13,156 nucleotides of DNA from Gonium pectorale (lineage: Eukaryota > Chlorophyta > Chlorophyceae > Chlamydomonadales > Volvocaceae): contig LSYV01000033.1 of the NCBI GenBank assembly GCA_001584585.1, positions 103,056 through 116,211 on the forward strand, written 5' to 3'. The notes under the pieces were generated by a model. That model saw only the letters and a program-made list of their open reading frames with translations. It was not told the origin of the DNA and made no database searches. The position numbers and the translations under genes are program-made. Positions 1 to 9,186 of the stretch are shown here, piece after piece (the first letter of the stretch is position 1; each line of letters starts with the position of its first letter).

Positions 1-895
1 GAGGCGTCGCGGCGCCAGCACTCAATCGCGTTCCCACTTGAAACGCCGTACGCGAGATACGCGGTCACACAATCAGTGATGGCTCAGCGCCCAAGGACAG
101 GTCAGTAGAATGAAGCAACGTCTATCGGATGCTCTAAACCATCAAGCACGCAATCTACCAATCTCCCAGTGGCACTTCTCACTGTCGTGCTCAGCTGGCA
201 ATTAATGCTGACAATGCTCATAGTCGTGTGCTGTTAAGCTAGCACAGGCAAGGGCCACGCCGGCCACGCAACTGCCGGGAGTCTCCGATACTAGGCTCCG
301 AAGCCACTGAAACCACACGCTTGTCCGAAACACACGCGGGCACACGACATGTCGCTTTGCGTGTTTTTTGGGGGGGGGGGGGCTGATGGATCTTGGGGCA
401 TGTTGACGGGAGCCCAGCTGGGTATTGAATGATGTGAGGGTCGTAGGGCGATCTGATTTTAGCACTTGCGAGGCTTGAGGCTCGGAACGGATTGACCCCA
501 CTGCCAGCGCGCTCACACTCACCTGTGTGTCCCTCCGTACTTCCTCGTAAATGAGTTCAGTCACATGTAACCCACGCAGCATGCGCTCGCCATACCATAT
601 ATAGTGATTGTTACCAGCCTTACGGGTGCCGAAAGGCAGTAACAGAGAACCGACCCATCCGCTACCCGTTGTCTCCAAGAACTCCCCGGTGAAGTCAACA
701 AGTGCCGCTCCACGCCTGCGCTACATTGCACTAAGGGCATGAATGCAAAAGCTTAAGCGGATGTTTGGCAAGTAAAGGGGTGGTACCGGCAGTGCGAAGC
801 CCAAGAACTTGGCCATGGCCCGCGGGTCGTATGTTGAGCCATTACCCGACGTGCCCCAAAGGCTTCACGGTCGTCGTGTCAAATACGGCATAATA
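1..895. other. Upstream region with no supported gene
   Basis: I see no recognisable coding region here. The longest open frame is on the minus strand (202-678, 158 codons). It has no family motif I recognise, contains a run of 13 G bases (370-382) next to six T bases, and lacks the strong third-position GC bias of the exons downstream. A sense TGTAA lies at 566-570, but no gene end is visible before it. The stretch could contain the 3' end of a gene lying to the left or the distal promoter of gene 1. Confidence 0.4.
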
Positions 896-899
896 CGTG

Positions 900-912
900 A
901 TTGGCTGATTGG
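900..912 (-). promoter_or_regulatory. Two inverted CCAAT boxes upstream of gene 1
   Basis: Two ATTGG motifs (CCAAT on the minus strand) occur at 900-904 and 908-912, eight bases apart, in the context GATTGGCTGATTGGCTC. They sit about 120-130 bases before the start codon at 1031. Duplicated CCAAT boxes at this distance are typical NF-Y type promoter elements in eukaryotes. No clear TATA box lies between them and the start. The role is inferred from position and motif only. Confidence 0.4.
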
Positions 913-1030
913 CTCACCTGTACGCGGAGAAGTTGAGAGGTGGAACGTTGTAACGATTCAGAATGGACTTTGTCGTTTCGTGTTCGATGCGCTTTTGCTA
1001 TACATTTAGCATACCTCGATCGACTGAGGA

Positions 1031-4000
1031 ATGCGCGGCCTTGGGCCCTGGCTCCTGTTGGCATGGACCCCTCTCCACGCCGCCCTACCGGTACTCAACG
1101 TCACGGATCTTGTTTACTCCTATGGCCACGTCAACGACTGGAACATCTTCAGCCCGAGGCCGAACATTAGGTATGGGCCCGTGCCATCCCGACAGCCGTC
1201 CCGCATGGGCAGGAGTCCCTTATCTGAGCCTCTCATCCGCGCAGCCGACAGTGTCAAGATGGCTCACCACCGCGCGTGGCCTACTTCACGCGCCACACGG
1301 GCACGCTGTGGGACTGGATAGCGGTGGCCAGCCATCTCGGGGTGCCCTGGACGCGCATTAACCCCGGCCTGTAAGTTGGCGTCCTTCAAATTGGTAGCAG
1401 ACCGATTTGGGAGCATTCGGACAAGGGTCTCTTGTGGGGCTACAAGGGTGGAACGGGAAGCGGGTAACCCGGGGCAGGGCTCGGGAGGGGAGGGAGAGAT
1501 GACATTTTACCAGCTGCGACGGCTGGGATCGGTCGCGGGGGGTGTTACGGTGCCTTGGACCCCCCCCCCGGTCATCGTCCCCCCCCCGCGTCAAGCCTCT
1601 CGCCTGGCTGTTGCTGCCAAGCCCTCGGGCGTCGTCGTCAGGGGGCCAAACGCTCGTGCCCAAAGACCTCGCGCTTGGGCTCCGCACTGTTTGGGGGCCT
1701 CGCTGCGGCTGCGCCCGTTGAACCTTTTGACTGTTCGACGACGACTGACTGGACATGGATGTCCTGTTTTCTGCCGTACAGGTTCCAGCCGTACGGGCTG
1801 GGGGCGGCCGCCGCGGCCGAGCGCTGGCGCGCGCTGGGCCAGCTGATGTGTCGGGCCGGGGACGTGCTGGTGTTCAGCGACACGATCCCCGACGCGCGGC
1901 CGCTGCTGGAGGGCGGCTGCACCACGCCCATGCTGCTGCAGGTGCGCGCGTTCTGTGTGGCGCGGCGCGTGACGGCGTGCTCAGCACCGGTGCATTGTGC
2001 GTTGTGCGTGTGCCGTTTGTGTGGTGTGGGGTGTGTGGCCGGCCGGCCTGCTGGAGCTGCCCAAGTGTTACATGTCTGCGTCCGAGCGGCGACGGAAGCC
2101 AGTGCGGCGGTACGGCATGTATGGTGTGGATCGTACGGCCAGGCCCAGCTCGTCGGCCGTGCATATTCAGCTCCACCTTTGTCATCCCTTGGTTATTTCG
2201 CACCGGCCTTTCCCCCAGTCCGTCCATGTCCATGTCTCCCCGTTATCGCCCTGCTGCCTCGAGAGGACGTCCATGCCGTCTACGGCGTTTCCCCATGGAG
2301 CGGCCCGCCTTGCCCCTGAACCCTCACCCCGGCTCCAGCCGCCCCATCCTGATGTCGCCTGCCAACCGGTCCCGACTGTCCCGGCCCCCAGGTCACCAAC
2401 CGCTTTGACTACGGCGTGTCCAGGGAGGAGATGCCCGCCTTCCTCGGCCTCATGGCGGGCGCGACCCGGCGGCCCCGCGTGTGGTGGGCACCCAACAACC
2501 CCTACGAGCAGCTCTACATGGCCAAGTGGGTCCCCAGGGGCAGCAGCGCGTCAAGGCAGGGGGGCGGGGTGGGTGGGCGGACAGTGAGGCGGGCCGACGG
2601 ATGACTGGGGTTGGGGCTGAGGCACCTGGACGTGAGGGGGAGGAAAGCGCCATACCGCACGGTGCGTACTCGCTTGGAAGGTCTGGGCGGTTTGTCGTTC
2701 GGGCGTGTGGACGCAGCCACCAAGTGGCAGCCCAGCTGAATGCGCGCCGCCTCGCCCAACCCTGCCCGGCGCCCAACGTCCCAACGGCCCATCCCTTTCC
2801 TTCCCCCGCTGGCCTCCCTGCCCCCCTCCCCGCCTCCTCGCCCCCGGTCCCCCCGCAGGCGCGGTGTGCTGCTGCCGTCCGATCGCACCCGCATGCTCCG
2901 CCCCGTGGGCACCTGCCTGCTGCAGCAGCCCCAGCCCCACGCCGCGCCCTTCGACGCCGCGACCGCCTGCGGCGCCGCCCCGCCCTCTCCCCCGCCCTTT
3001 CCGCCCTCCTCATCTGCACCACCACCACCACCGCCGCCGCCGCCGCCGCCGGCTTCCTCCCCGCGCGCCAGCCGCCTCGCGCTGCTCATCCCCAGCCACT
3101 CGCGGTACCACCTGGAGGTGACGGTGCTGACCCCCTGGCTCATGTCGCACAACCTGTCGTCCCACGTGGACGTCTACCACGGGGCATCGTACGGCGGGCC
3201 AGCCGTACTCGCCCAGCACCGCGGCGTGCTCACGGTGCCGTACCAGGTGTCCGTCATGAAGATGTACGAGGTGCGGCGTGCGGGAATTGGAGGTGGGCCG
3301 GGGAGGAGTTGGGTCGGAGCTGGTAAAAAAGGCGAATGGTGGGGTTGCTCCAACAAGAGTGCAGAAGGAGGAGAGAGCAAGACTGCGGTCCGAGTGAGGC
3401 GGACAGGTGAGTGCGTTAGATTGACCCATGGGCTTGCGGCTGCTGGGCTGCAGAGGCCGACGGAGCGCAGCCAGCCCCGCGTGGTGTTGCGGCCCCCGAT
3501 GTGCACCGCATACGCTGCGGTCACGGATGGGTCGTACGACACCTGCTGCCGTACCCGTCCCGCGCCCTGTGCCGCACCCCAGCCCGGCTGCCAACATCCC
3601 AGCCCTACCACTGCCCAGCCACCCCCCTCATCCGCTTATCCCCGTATGAAGGCGATTCCGTGTTGCGCGTTCCAACCCGTTTGACCTTTTTCTTCACTAG
3701 CCCTCCATCCCCCTGGGACTCCCCGCGCTTCCTGCAGGGCCTGGCCGCCGGCGCGGTGTTCATCCTGCCCAGCCCGGCGCTCTTCCGCGCCCTGCTGGCC
3801 AAGCTGGGCAACGGGCAGATGGTGTTCTGCTGCAGGTGGGGCCCGGAAACCGGGGTTCTTAGGGCATTCGGACTGTCCCTTGGGGGAGGAGCCCAGGGAG
3901 GCCATGGTTCGGGGGCGGTGGGCGGGCGGGGAGGGAATGGAGATTGTGACTGTATTTCGCTTCAGGTGACATTGGCGGCGACGGGACCAGGGCGGAGCGG

Positions 4001-4823
4001 GGCTGGGGGGGGGGCAGGCCAGGGGTTGGTGCGACTTCCGGGGGAGGGGCGGCCAGGCACCGCAGGGGCGCGGACGCGTGGGTTAGGGGCCCCTCGCCGT
4101 GCTGCTGGTGGGCAGGCCGCCTATTCGGCAAGGGGGGGGCCCAAGCACGTATCTTGTACACAGCGCTGGCATCAAGGCCCGGTCGTGCCGTACCGGCACC
4201 GCGTCCTCCGTCTGCACAGGGAGTTGCTGGAGGACCGTCCGCGCGATTGGCGGTCGTACATGGACTGGTACCACCCCGACTTCATGCCCGCGCATATCAC
4301 GTACGACAGCCTGGACGAGCTGCGGGGCCTCATCGCAGGTACGGCAGTCCGGGTGGACACTGTTGGGGGCGTTCCAACGGGTGGGGCGAGAGACGATGCG
4401 TGCCAAGTGCGTCGCTCCCGCGGAGCGCGAGCTGGGAGGTGGGGGGCAGGGGGGCTGGGGGGCGTGGATGCCCCCGCGCGCCGTGGTACGGTCGGAAGCG
4501 CACCGAGGGGCTCCTTTGGCCGCCCACGCCGCGCAATCCAGCATGTCCTCCTAGGCACAGTGCTGCCCGCCTCCTGCGAATAATACACCCCTCTCGCGCG
4601 CCGCGCCCGCGCTGCCACGCCCGCAGACTGCGAGACGTCCGCGGCGCTGGTCGAGGCCAAGCGGGCGGTGGGCCAGGCGGCGCTGGCGGCCTCGCGGGCG
4701 GCCTCTCTGGCGGGCTTCAGCCAGCTGTTCGCGGCGCTGCAGGAGCAGGCCTGCGGCGGGCCGTCAGCGGCGGAGGAGCAGGCCGAGGGACTGACAGGCG
4801 GCGTGCGGCGCCACCGGCCCTGA
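1031..4823 (+). CDS. Putative secretory-pathway glycosyltransferase-like protein (GT-B type), 8 exons, 461 aa
   Basis: Exons are 1031-1170, 1245-1370, 1782-1941, 2392-2525, 2859-3270, 3738-3835, 4220-4338 and 4627-4823. All junctions are GT..AG, reading phase matches at every one, and the total is 1386 bases ending in TGA. The start is chosen because an in-frame TGA lies at 1025-1027 and the first ~20 residues (MRGLGPWLLLAWTPLHAALP) look like a signal peptide or anchor. Landmarks are DTIPDAR followed by LLQVTNRFDYGV (~125-150), a VWWAPNNPYEQ stretch (~172-182), RPVG (201-204), a low-complexity insert with 11 prolines (241-251), then VPYQVSVMKMYE joined to GLAAGAVFILPSP (~313-337). The last segment resembles the donor-binding half of GT-B glycosyltransferases: a peptide acting on layout and membership of a loosely characterised eukaryotic family. 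Residues 398-435 form an Ala-rich helix. Substrate is unknown. The exon model is firm; the enzymatic label is an inference. Confidence 0.75.
1560..1587. repeat. Two poly-C runs in intron 2 of gene 1
   Basis: Runs of 10 C (1560-1569) and 9 C (1579-1587) lie in the second intron, separated by a short GGTCATCGT spacer. Related G runs occur in intron 6 near 4006. These are simple homopolymers prone to length error in sequencing or replication. They do not touch coding sequence. Confidence 0.6.
3018..3050. repeat. CCA/CCG trinucleotide run coding for polyproline
   Basis: Eleven consecutive proline codons (four CCA, then seven CCG) lie inside exon 5 of gene 1. They fall in a Pro/Ala/Ser-rich insert (about residues 205-258) between the RPVG motif and the C-terminal domain. 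The repeat is in frame and probably varies in length among strains without breaking the protein. It probably forms a flexible surface loop. Confidence 0.8.
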
Positions 4824-6860
4824 CCTGACCTGACATGCCGGCGGCGGCCGCTTCGAGGCAGGGCGAGCCGCCTCGGGCCGCAGCTGCCGCATGAGACTGG
4901 CATGACAGGCGAGATGGGCCGCCTGGCTCTCAGCGCCGCCAGTTGCCGCACCCGGCGCTACCTGAGCTGCGTCGGTGGTCCAGTGCGGACCCGTGGGGCG
5001 CGATGGCCTTGTCCCCCTGCTCCACCTCCCAGGTCCCCGCCGCCACCACCGCCACCACCACCGCCACCACCACCACCACCACCAAAAGCACCTCTTCGAT
5101 GACGATGTCAGCCGCCTGTGAGATCCCCGGACCCGCGACTTTCATCCACGCGCCCATTACACGGTGGTGATGCCCACGCGAGGCCGCCCTACCGAGGACG
5201 GCCCGCGCCGTCCCCTGGCAGCGCCTCGCCACGCCTGGCCTCGCCGGACGGTGTCCAGCGGGAGCTTGCTGGCCGCATGCTCCGTCACGGACGGTGAGGC
5301 CAAGTAGGTCCTGCGGGGCCAGTGAGGGCCTTGCGTCTCCAGAGCCGGAAGCAGCTGTGCCCCATGGGACATGGGAGGTTGGTTGTCTCTGCTGCATGCG
5401 CAATCTACGCCTGGCCGCACAGGCTTTGACGGGTACCCGTAACCTTAACCCCAACCTGCGCTGCACGCGACGTCCGCCGTCGGTGCTGTCACCCGGGGCC
5501 GTCATTGCTCGGCCTGCCAGTGGCCCCTTTTCCCGAACGCATCCCACCATCCCCAGGCCTTACCCTAAGCCGCCCCCCTTGATGGAAATGACACATGTGA
5601 TCTCGACCGCGCGTCATCGGGGTCTGGCATGGCACCCTGCACCAGCAAGGGCGCTCCTTCCGCGTTCCACCCTGCAGGCGCCATGACACCAACGAATGCC
5701 TGAGCCCGCACAGTGATGGGGCCCACCCATCGAGCGGCTCCGCGCCCAGAAGGACTACGTACACTGGCACGTACGACGGGCACTAGTCCCCGGGCCGTGA
5801 ACCCGTGGGCTGAGCAGAACGCGCGAGGGCAGTATTGGGTTGCCAATCTCCCTCTGCTGCTGGTCCGCACCTGTTACCTGTCCAGCTGCCCCTACGACTG
5901 CGCGTGATGGGGGCGGGCAGGCACGGAATGCTGTTTCTTAGGCGTAACGGAACGGAGCGGCAGGTAGCGAGCGCATCGATGGAGCTGGCGTGGTGCGGCT
6001 TTGCGGCAGTCCCGTGGGCAGTGCCGGGCAATGTGCTTCTCCGGCGCGCAACAGGACAGTAGGGCTTGACCCTGGTGGACCTAGGCGCTGTGGGAGCGCC
6101 ATGTGCTCATGTCTCATTCGTGGCGTGGGTGTTCCGCGCCCTCTGGACCCAGTCCTGGGGAGTGCGGTCAGGCTCGTCCGCCTTCAGCTTGGTGCTATGC
6201 GTGGCAAAAAGCGTTGAGAGTTTCAGCGTGCGTCTTCGCCCAAAGCTGTGCGACAGAAGCTGCTGGTGTTCTTGAGGCCCTTCTGTTACATTTCCTAATG
6301 GCGGTTGTCGGCTTGGCGACTGAGCGTGGCGACGCGTCTCGTTCACGACTTTTGCGCATGCACAGGCACGCACGTGTCCCTTGGGGGGCAGTCGGTTCTT
6401 GCGGCGGCATGTTGGCAGCGCGAGGAGTGCTCTACGAGCACTTGCTGCAGCTAGCTTTCATCGCGTCGCCCCGCAGTGCAGGGGCGAGCGTTTGTACGAG
6501 ATGTTGAGGATTGAAGTCCAGGCTGGACCTCTGCCAGGACCATATCCTGCTGTGCCCGCTAAAGCTCAGCTTTATTACGTTTCATTTATTCGATTTGGGA
6601 GAGTGCATATCACGCTATCATCAGAGCGGTATCGGGATGAGTCGCTTTTTATTTTACGATGCCTAATGGACGTGCAGTGGCATCTGAAATTATGCACTAA
6701 TTTAGACCGCTGGCACCGGCTTCTCAAAATTAATCGGCTGAATAGCGCCATGAGTCAAGTACCGTAGCGCCATTTCCGACGCACGACTCTACCCATAGGA
6801 AATCATTTTATCAAGTTCATAGTGACAGATTATCGAGAAAATGCAGGTACGGAAATGTAG
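4824..6860. other. Two-kilobase intergenic stretch without a supported gene
   Basis: Between the stop of gene 1 and the first heat-shock promoter I find no ORF with a recognisable family or matching splice sites. The 3' UTR of gene 1 must begin here, but no sense TGTAA occurs anywhere in the stretch. Minus-strand TGTAA occurs near 5157 and 6285. The first part is GC-rich and repetitive; from about 6560 on it becomes AT-rich, as expected of the distal promoter of the next gene. An open frame at 6381-6767 (128 codons) has no recognisable motif and changes composition midway. Confidence 0.45.
5036..5084. repeat. CCA/CCG microsatellite downstream of gene 1
   Basis: An imperfect run of CCA units with interspersed CCG units covers about 49 bases. 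It gives poly-Thr/Pro/His or poly-Val readings in shadow frames, which explains several spurious ORFs over this stretch. It lies about 210 bases after the stop codon of gene 1, so it is probably in the 3' UTR or intergenic. Confidence 0.8.
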
Positions 6861-6871
6861 TGCGTCTAGCG

Positions 6872-6895
6872 CCTTCCGGACCTGGACCCGGAAGG
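6872..6895. repeat. Inverted repeat CCTTCCGG / CCGGAAGG upstream of heat-shock gene A
   Basis: Perfect 8-base arms (6872-6879 and 6888-6895) flank an 8-base spacer. The arms contain TTC and GAA triplets, the building blocks of heat-shock elements, but their centres are 17 bases apart, which is not a multiple of five. They may be two separate half-sites (TTCcgGAc and GAAggTCC) or a different factor's site. The element lies about 55-75 bases before the TATA box. Confidence 0.5.
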
Positions 6896-6911
6896 TCCGC
6901 GACACATGGGT

Positions 6912-6934
6912 TTCGCGACGTCTCGCGAGTCTCT
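6912..6934 (+). promoter_or_regulatory. Heat-shock-element-like array of five phased units
   Basis: TTC, GAC, CTC, GAG and TCT triplets occur at exact 5-base steps (6912, 6917, 6922, 6927, 6932). The first four keep the key C or G of an nTTCnn/nGAAn unit in alternating orientation. The array ends 13 bases before TATAAA, the usual HSE-TATA arrangement in Chlamydomonas heat-shock promoters. It fits HSF1 control of the small heat-shock gene, although only the first unit is perfect. Confidence 0.55.
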
Positions 6935-6947
6935 CCCCCTAACACGA

Positions 6948-6953
6948 TATAAA
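6948..6953 (+). promoter_or_regulatory. TATA box of heat-shock gene A
   Basis: A canonical TATAAA lies 122 bases before the start codon at 7070. With transcription starting about 30 bases downstream, the 5' UTR would be about 90 bases. It follows the phased HSE-like array directly, making a compact inducible promoter. Confidence 0.7.
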
Positions 6954-7069
6954 GTGTCCATACACTGATGCACATCAGCAATCAAGTTATTCTTAAGCAT
7001 TCAAGCATTTCCGGTTATATAACTACACGCTTCCAGCCCGACCGCCTTGCAAGACCCCGCTTTTGAGAC

Positions 7070-7802
7070 ATGGCGCTCTCCACCGTCTTTGCCGACCCCT
7101 TCTTCACCGACGTTGACCGCGTCATGAACCGGATGATTGGCAACGCCCTAGGATCCTCCCTGCTCGGCAACTCTGCCGTGGCACGCTCAGGCGCCGCCAG
7201 CCACTCGCCATCTCTCCATGCCATGGACATTCTGGAGACCCCGCAGGTATGCATTGTTTAGACAGGAATGAATAAGGGCCGCCGCGGTCCTTCGAGAGTC
7301 ACATGCTGCCAGGAAGCCCGGTTTGCGTTTCCTTTAACCCTGTTTGAATGCGTCTGATTTTAACATGTCGGCTGACGACCTGCACGTGTGGCGCGAGTGG
7401 CATGCGCCTCTAACTGGCTTTCGATGCTCTGTGTGTCACCGCGCATCCTTGGATAACACCTCCCCTGCCGGCCCATCCCCGCCCCGTGCCTCCCGCACAC
7501 AGTCATATGAGCTGCACGCTGACACGCCCGGCCTGGCGCCCGAGGACGTCAAGGTGGAGCTGCAGGAGGGCGTCCTGACGGTCAGCGGCGAGCGCAAGGT
7601 CTCCCACCAGACCTCGGGCGGCAAGGTCTGGCGCAGCGAGCGCTCCTCCTACTCCTTCAGCCGCTCCTTCACGCTTCCCGAGAACGCCGACATCGACAGA
7701 ATCACGGCCAGCGTGGACAAGGGCGTGCTGACGGTGATTGTGCCCAAGAAGGAGCCGCCGGCCAAGCCGGAGCCCAAGCGCATCACCGTCACCGGGGCCT
7801 GA
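7070..7802 (+). CDS. HSP22: Small heat-shock protein, HSP22 type, copy A (158 aa, 2 exons)
   Basis: Exon 1 is 7070-7246 and exon 2 is 7503-7802; the 256-base intron is phase 0 and ends in a pyrimidine-rich tract and ACACAG. The product is an ATP-independent holdase chaperone that forms oligomers and binds unfolding proteins. Residues 7-20 hold the ADPFF-type N-terminal motif; residues 60-147 form the alpha-crystallin domain with DTPGL, the conserved FSRSFTLPE arginine and GVLTV; residues 153-155 (ITV) form the IxI-like C-terminal anchor. Length matches Chlamydomonas HSP22A/B, and no transit peptide is visible, so a cytosolic or nuclear location is expected. ATG at 7070 is chosen because it is the first one after the TATA box and it gives the family N-terminus. 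A TATAAA and HSE-like array upstream suggest heat induction. The symbol is a family name, not a specific ortholog call. Confidence 0.93.
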
Positions 7803-7968
7803 TGAGCGGCGTGATTTAGGTGGTCTGAGTGGCTGTGGTGCATCGTGTTGCCGTACATGGTGATTTGTACTTGAAGTGCTAGCTGTAGTGCTGTGCAATG
7901 GCCTGCGCGTGCGCGTCATTCTTCTCTAGCGTCAGCCAGGACGGGGGTGGATAATAGAATGGAAATAA

Positions 7969-7973
7969 TGTAA
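7969..7973 (+). terminator. Polyadenylation signal of heat-shock gene A
   Basis: TGTAA, the standard volvocine polyadenylation signal, lies 167 bases after the stop codon. A second TGTAA follows at 8043-8047. The nearer one is the likelier signal by distance; transcript ends would decide. Confidence 0.55.
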
Positions 7974-8578
7974 AATAGTTTGGGTCGGTCTTAAATGAGC
8001 CGATCTCGGATTCTCAGTGACGTAGAATGCAGCATACGGGAATGTAAAGGGTCGTGCAGGGCAGTGCAGGCGGTGCGGGCTGCATGGTGGCGGCGTGATG
8101 AATAGATACTTGTGGTGAAGAGACTCCGCTGACGGGGCGGGACAGCCGGCGCGGCATCTTGACCAGTGCTCGCAGCATGCCGTGTTCTGCACGTGCTTGG
8201 TAACGGACGAGACCGGGTCGGGGTGAGGTTAAGACCGAAGGTTTGGGTGGGTACAAAATGCCTCCGCGGGCCATATGCGTGTAACTCTTGGCAAGGGCTC
8301 ATTTCAGGCTACCTCGGCCATCCAGGCCCCTGTGACCGTACAACCCTCACGGCACATTGCACCTGCTACTCCATGCTCCACGCACGTGCAGGGATGAGAA
8401 GAGACATCAGTAGAGCCGCCCTGCGGCCTGCACCGGCTCGCCGTAATGCACCGCCCTTGCATGCAAACGCCGTCCGCATACCTGGCAGATTCTACAAGGC
8501 AAATAGGCCAGGAAATGCCGAGCTTGCTCTACATAAGACCACCGCGACGTTGGCCCAGAACCTATCCACAGCACCACC

Positions 8579-8734
8579 ATGTCCAGAACCCCACAACCTC
8601 CTCAAGACCCCAGCTCTGCCTCGGCCTATGCCCCACACAGTGCCCCCAATCCCCGAGCTGCTTCCACTAAAAGCGCCTTCTTTGGGCGTCGCTCCCTAGC
8701 CGTGGCGTTGGGACGCATCTATCGCAGGCCCTGA
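8579..8734 (+). CDS. Small ORF of 51 codons downstream of heat-shock gene A, function unknown
   Basis: ATG in a good context (CACCACCATGTCC) opens a frame rich in Pro, Ser and Ala for ~30 residues, followed by a basic stretch containing FFGRRSLAVALGRI, and ends at TGA. I do not recognise it. The matching stretch of copy B lost the ATG (ACA) and carries in-frame TAG and TAA plus a one-base indel, although GRRSLAMALGRI survives in another frame. This could be the first exon of a degraded gene, a small peptide gene, or chance. A sense ORF in another frame overlaps it. Confidence 0.2.
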   Translation: MSRTPQPPQDPSSASAYAPHSAPNPRAASTKSAFFGRRSLAVALGRIYRRP

Positions 8735-9186
8735 TGGCCACCCACGTCAAGAGCGCTACATACCTTGCAATACACAACCGCAGAGTTGGCGCTGATCCAA
8801 TGGATCCATCTGGCACACTGGCGTCCGGCCACTGCCCTCGTGTCAGTGTCAAGGGGGCCTTGCGCCCACTCCCCTCAAACGGCCAGCCACCAACGAGCCG
8901 TAACGGCACCCCGTAGCACCCAAGATGCACACCTGTGGCGGATGTTCGTAATGCCGTAAGGGCTCCGCGCGGGCGGCCTCCGTGGCGGGCATGGTGATGA
9001 GTGGTGCAACAAGACCTCACGGGCTGACGACGTGCTGGATGGCCCGGTACGGTACGATGCTGCCGCGCCAGGTAAAACCTCTCCTATCTACCGGTAGTCC
9101 CACAACGGGCTCCATCCTCTCGTCCCAGCCCCGACGCAGCTCCCAGCCACCCCCGGTGCCCCGCCGCTGTCCCAATCCCTCTCCCG
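8735..9186. other. Downstream spacer with the end of duplicated sequence
   Basis: The duplicated block continues to about 8897 and includes a short CAAGG-GGG-CCTTG hairpin (the same spot in copy B is CAAGG-GGG-CCTTTG). From 8961 to 8990 the sequence resembles a stretch of exon 8 of gene 1 (4688-4716, roughly 26 of 30 bases), which may be a second gene-1 remnant or chance in GC-rich DNA. No gene is supported. Confidence 0.35.

Larger units (their letters stand above)
7070..8897. repeat. Tandem duplication unit, copy A
   Basis: The heat-shock gene A and at least 1.1 kb downstream are repeated at 10939-13156. Shared landmarks are GCTGTGGTGCATCGTGTTGC after the stop (7831 and 12077), CGTGATnnATAGATAC, the CCACACAGTGCCCCCAA stretch (8630 and 12901) and the CCACTGCCCTCGTGTCA stretch near 8840 and 13095. 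Alignment is interrupted by indels. The left edge lies in codon 3 of the gene, the right edge beyond the window for copy B. Confidence 0.85.

Noticed and set aside
202..678. Minus-strand open frame of 158 codons
   Set aside because: No recognisable motif, composition unlike the real exons, and it crosses a 13-G homopolymer; no supporting signal for a start or a 3' end.
2740..3684. Single 314-codon plus-strand ORF
   Set aside because: Only its middle part (2859-3270) is exon 5 of gene 1; the rest reads through introns 4 and 5, as shown by phase-matched splice sites.
5437..5457. Telomere-like CCTTAACCCCAACC stretch
   Set aside because: Not a repeat of the algal TTTTAGGG unit; only one or two loose matches, so not an interstitial telomere.
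4930..5550. Minus-strand ORF of 206 codons with a poly-Val stretch
   Set aside because: It is the complement of the CCA/CCG microsatellite; the valine run is not a membrane segment of a real protein.
6381..6767. Plus-strand ORF of 128 codons before heat-shock gene A
   Set aside because: No family resemblance, sharp change from GC-rich to AT-rich composition midway, and it overlaps the probable distal promoter.
8166..8699. 177-codon ORF downstream of heat-shock gene A
   Set aside because: Frame is not kept in copy B and lies in decaying duplicated sequence; no motif recognised.
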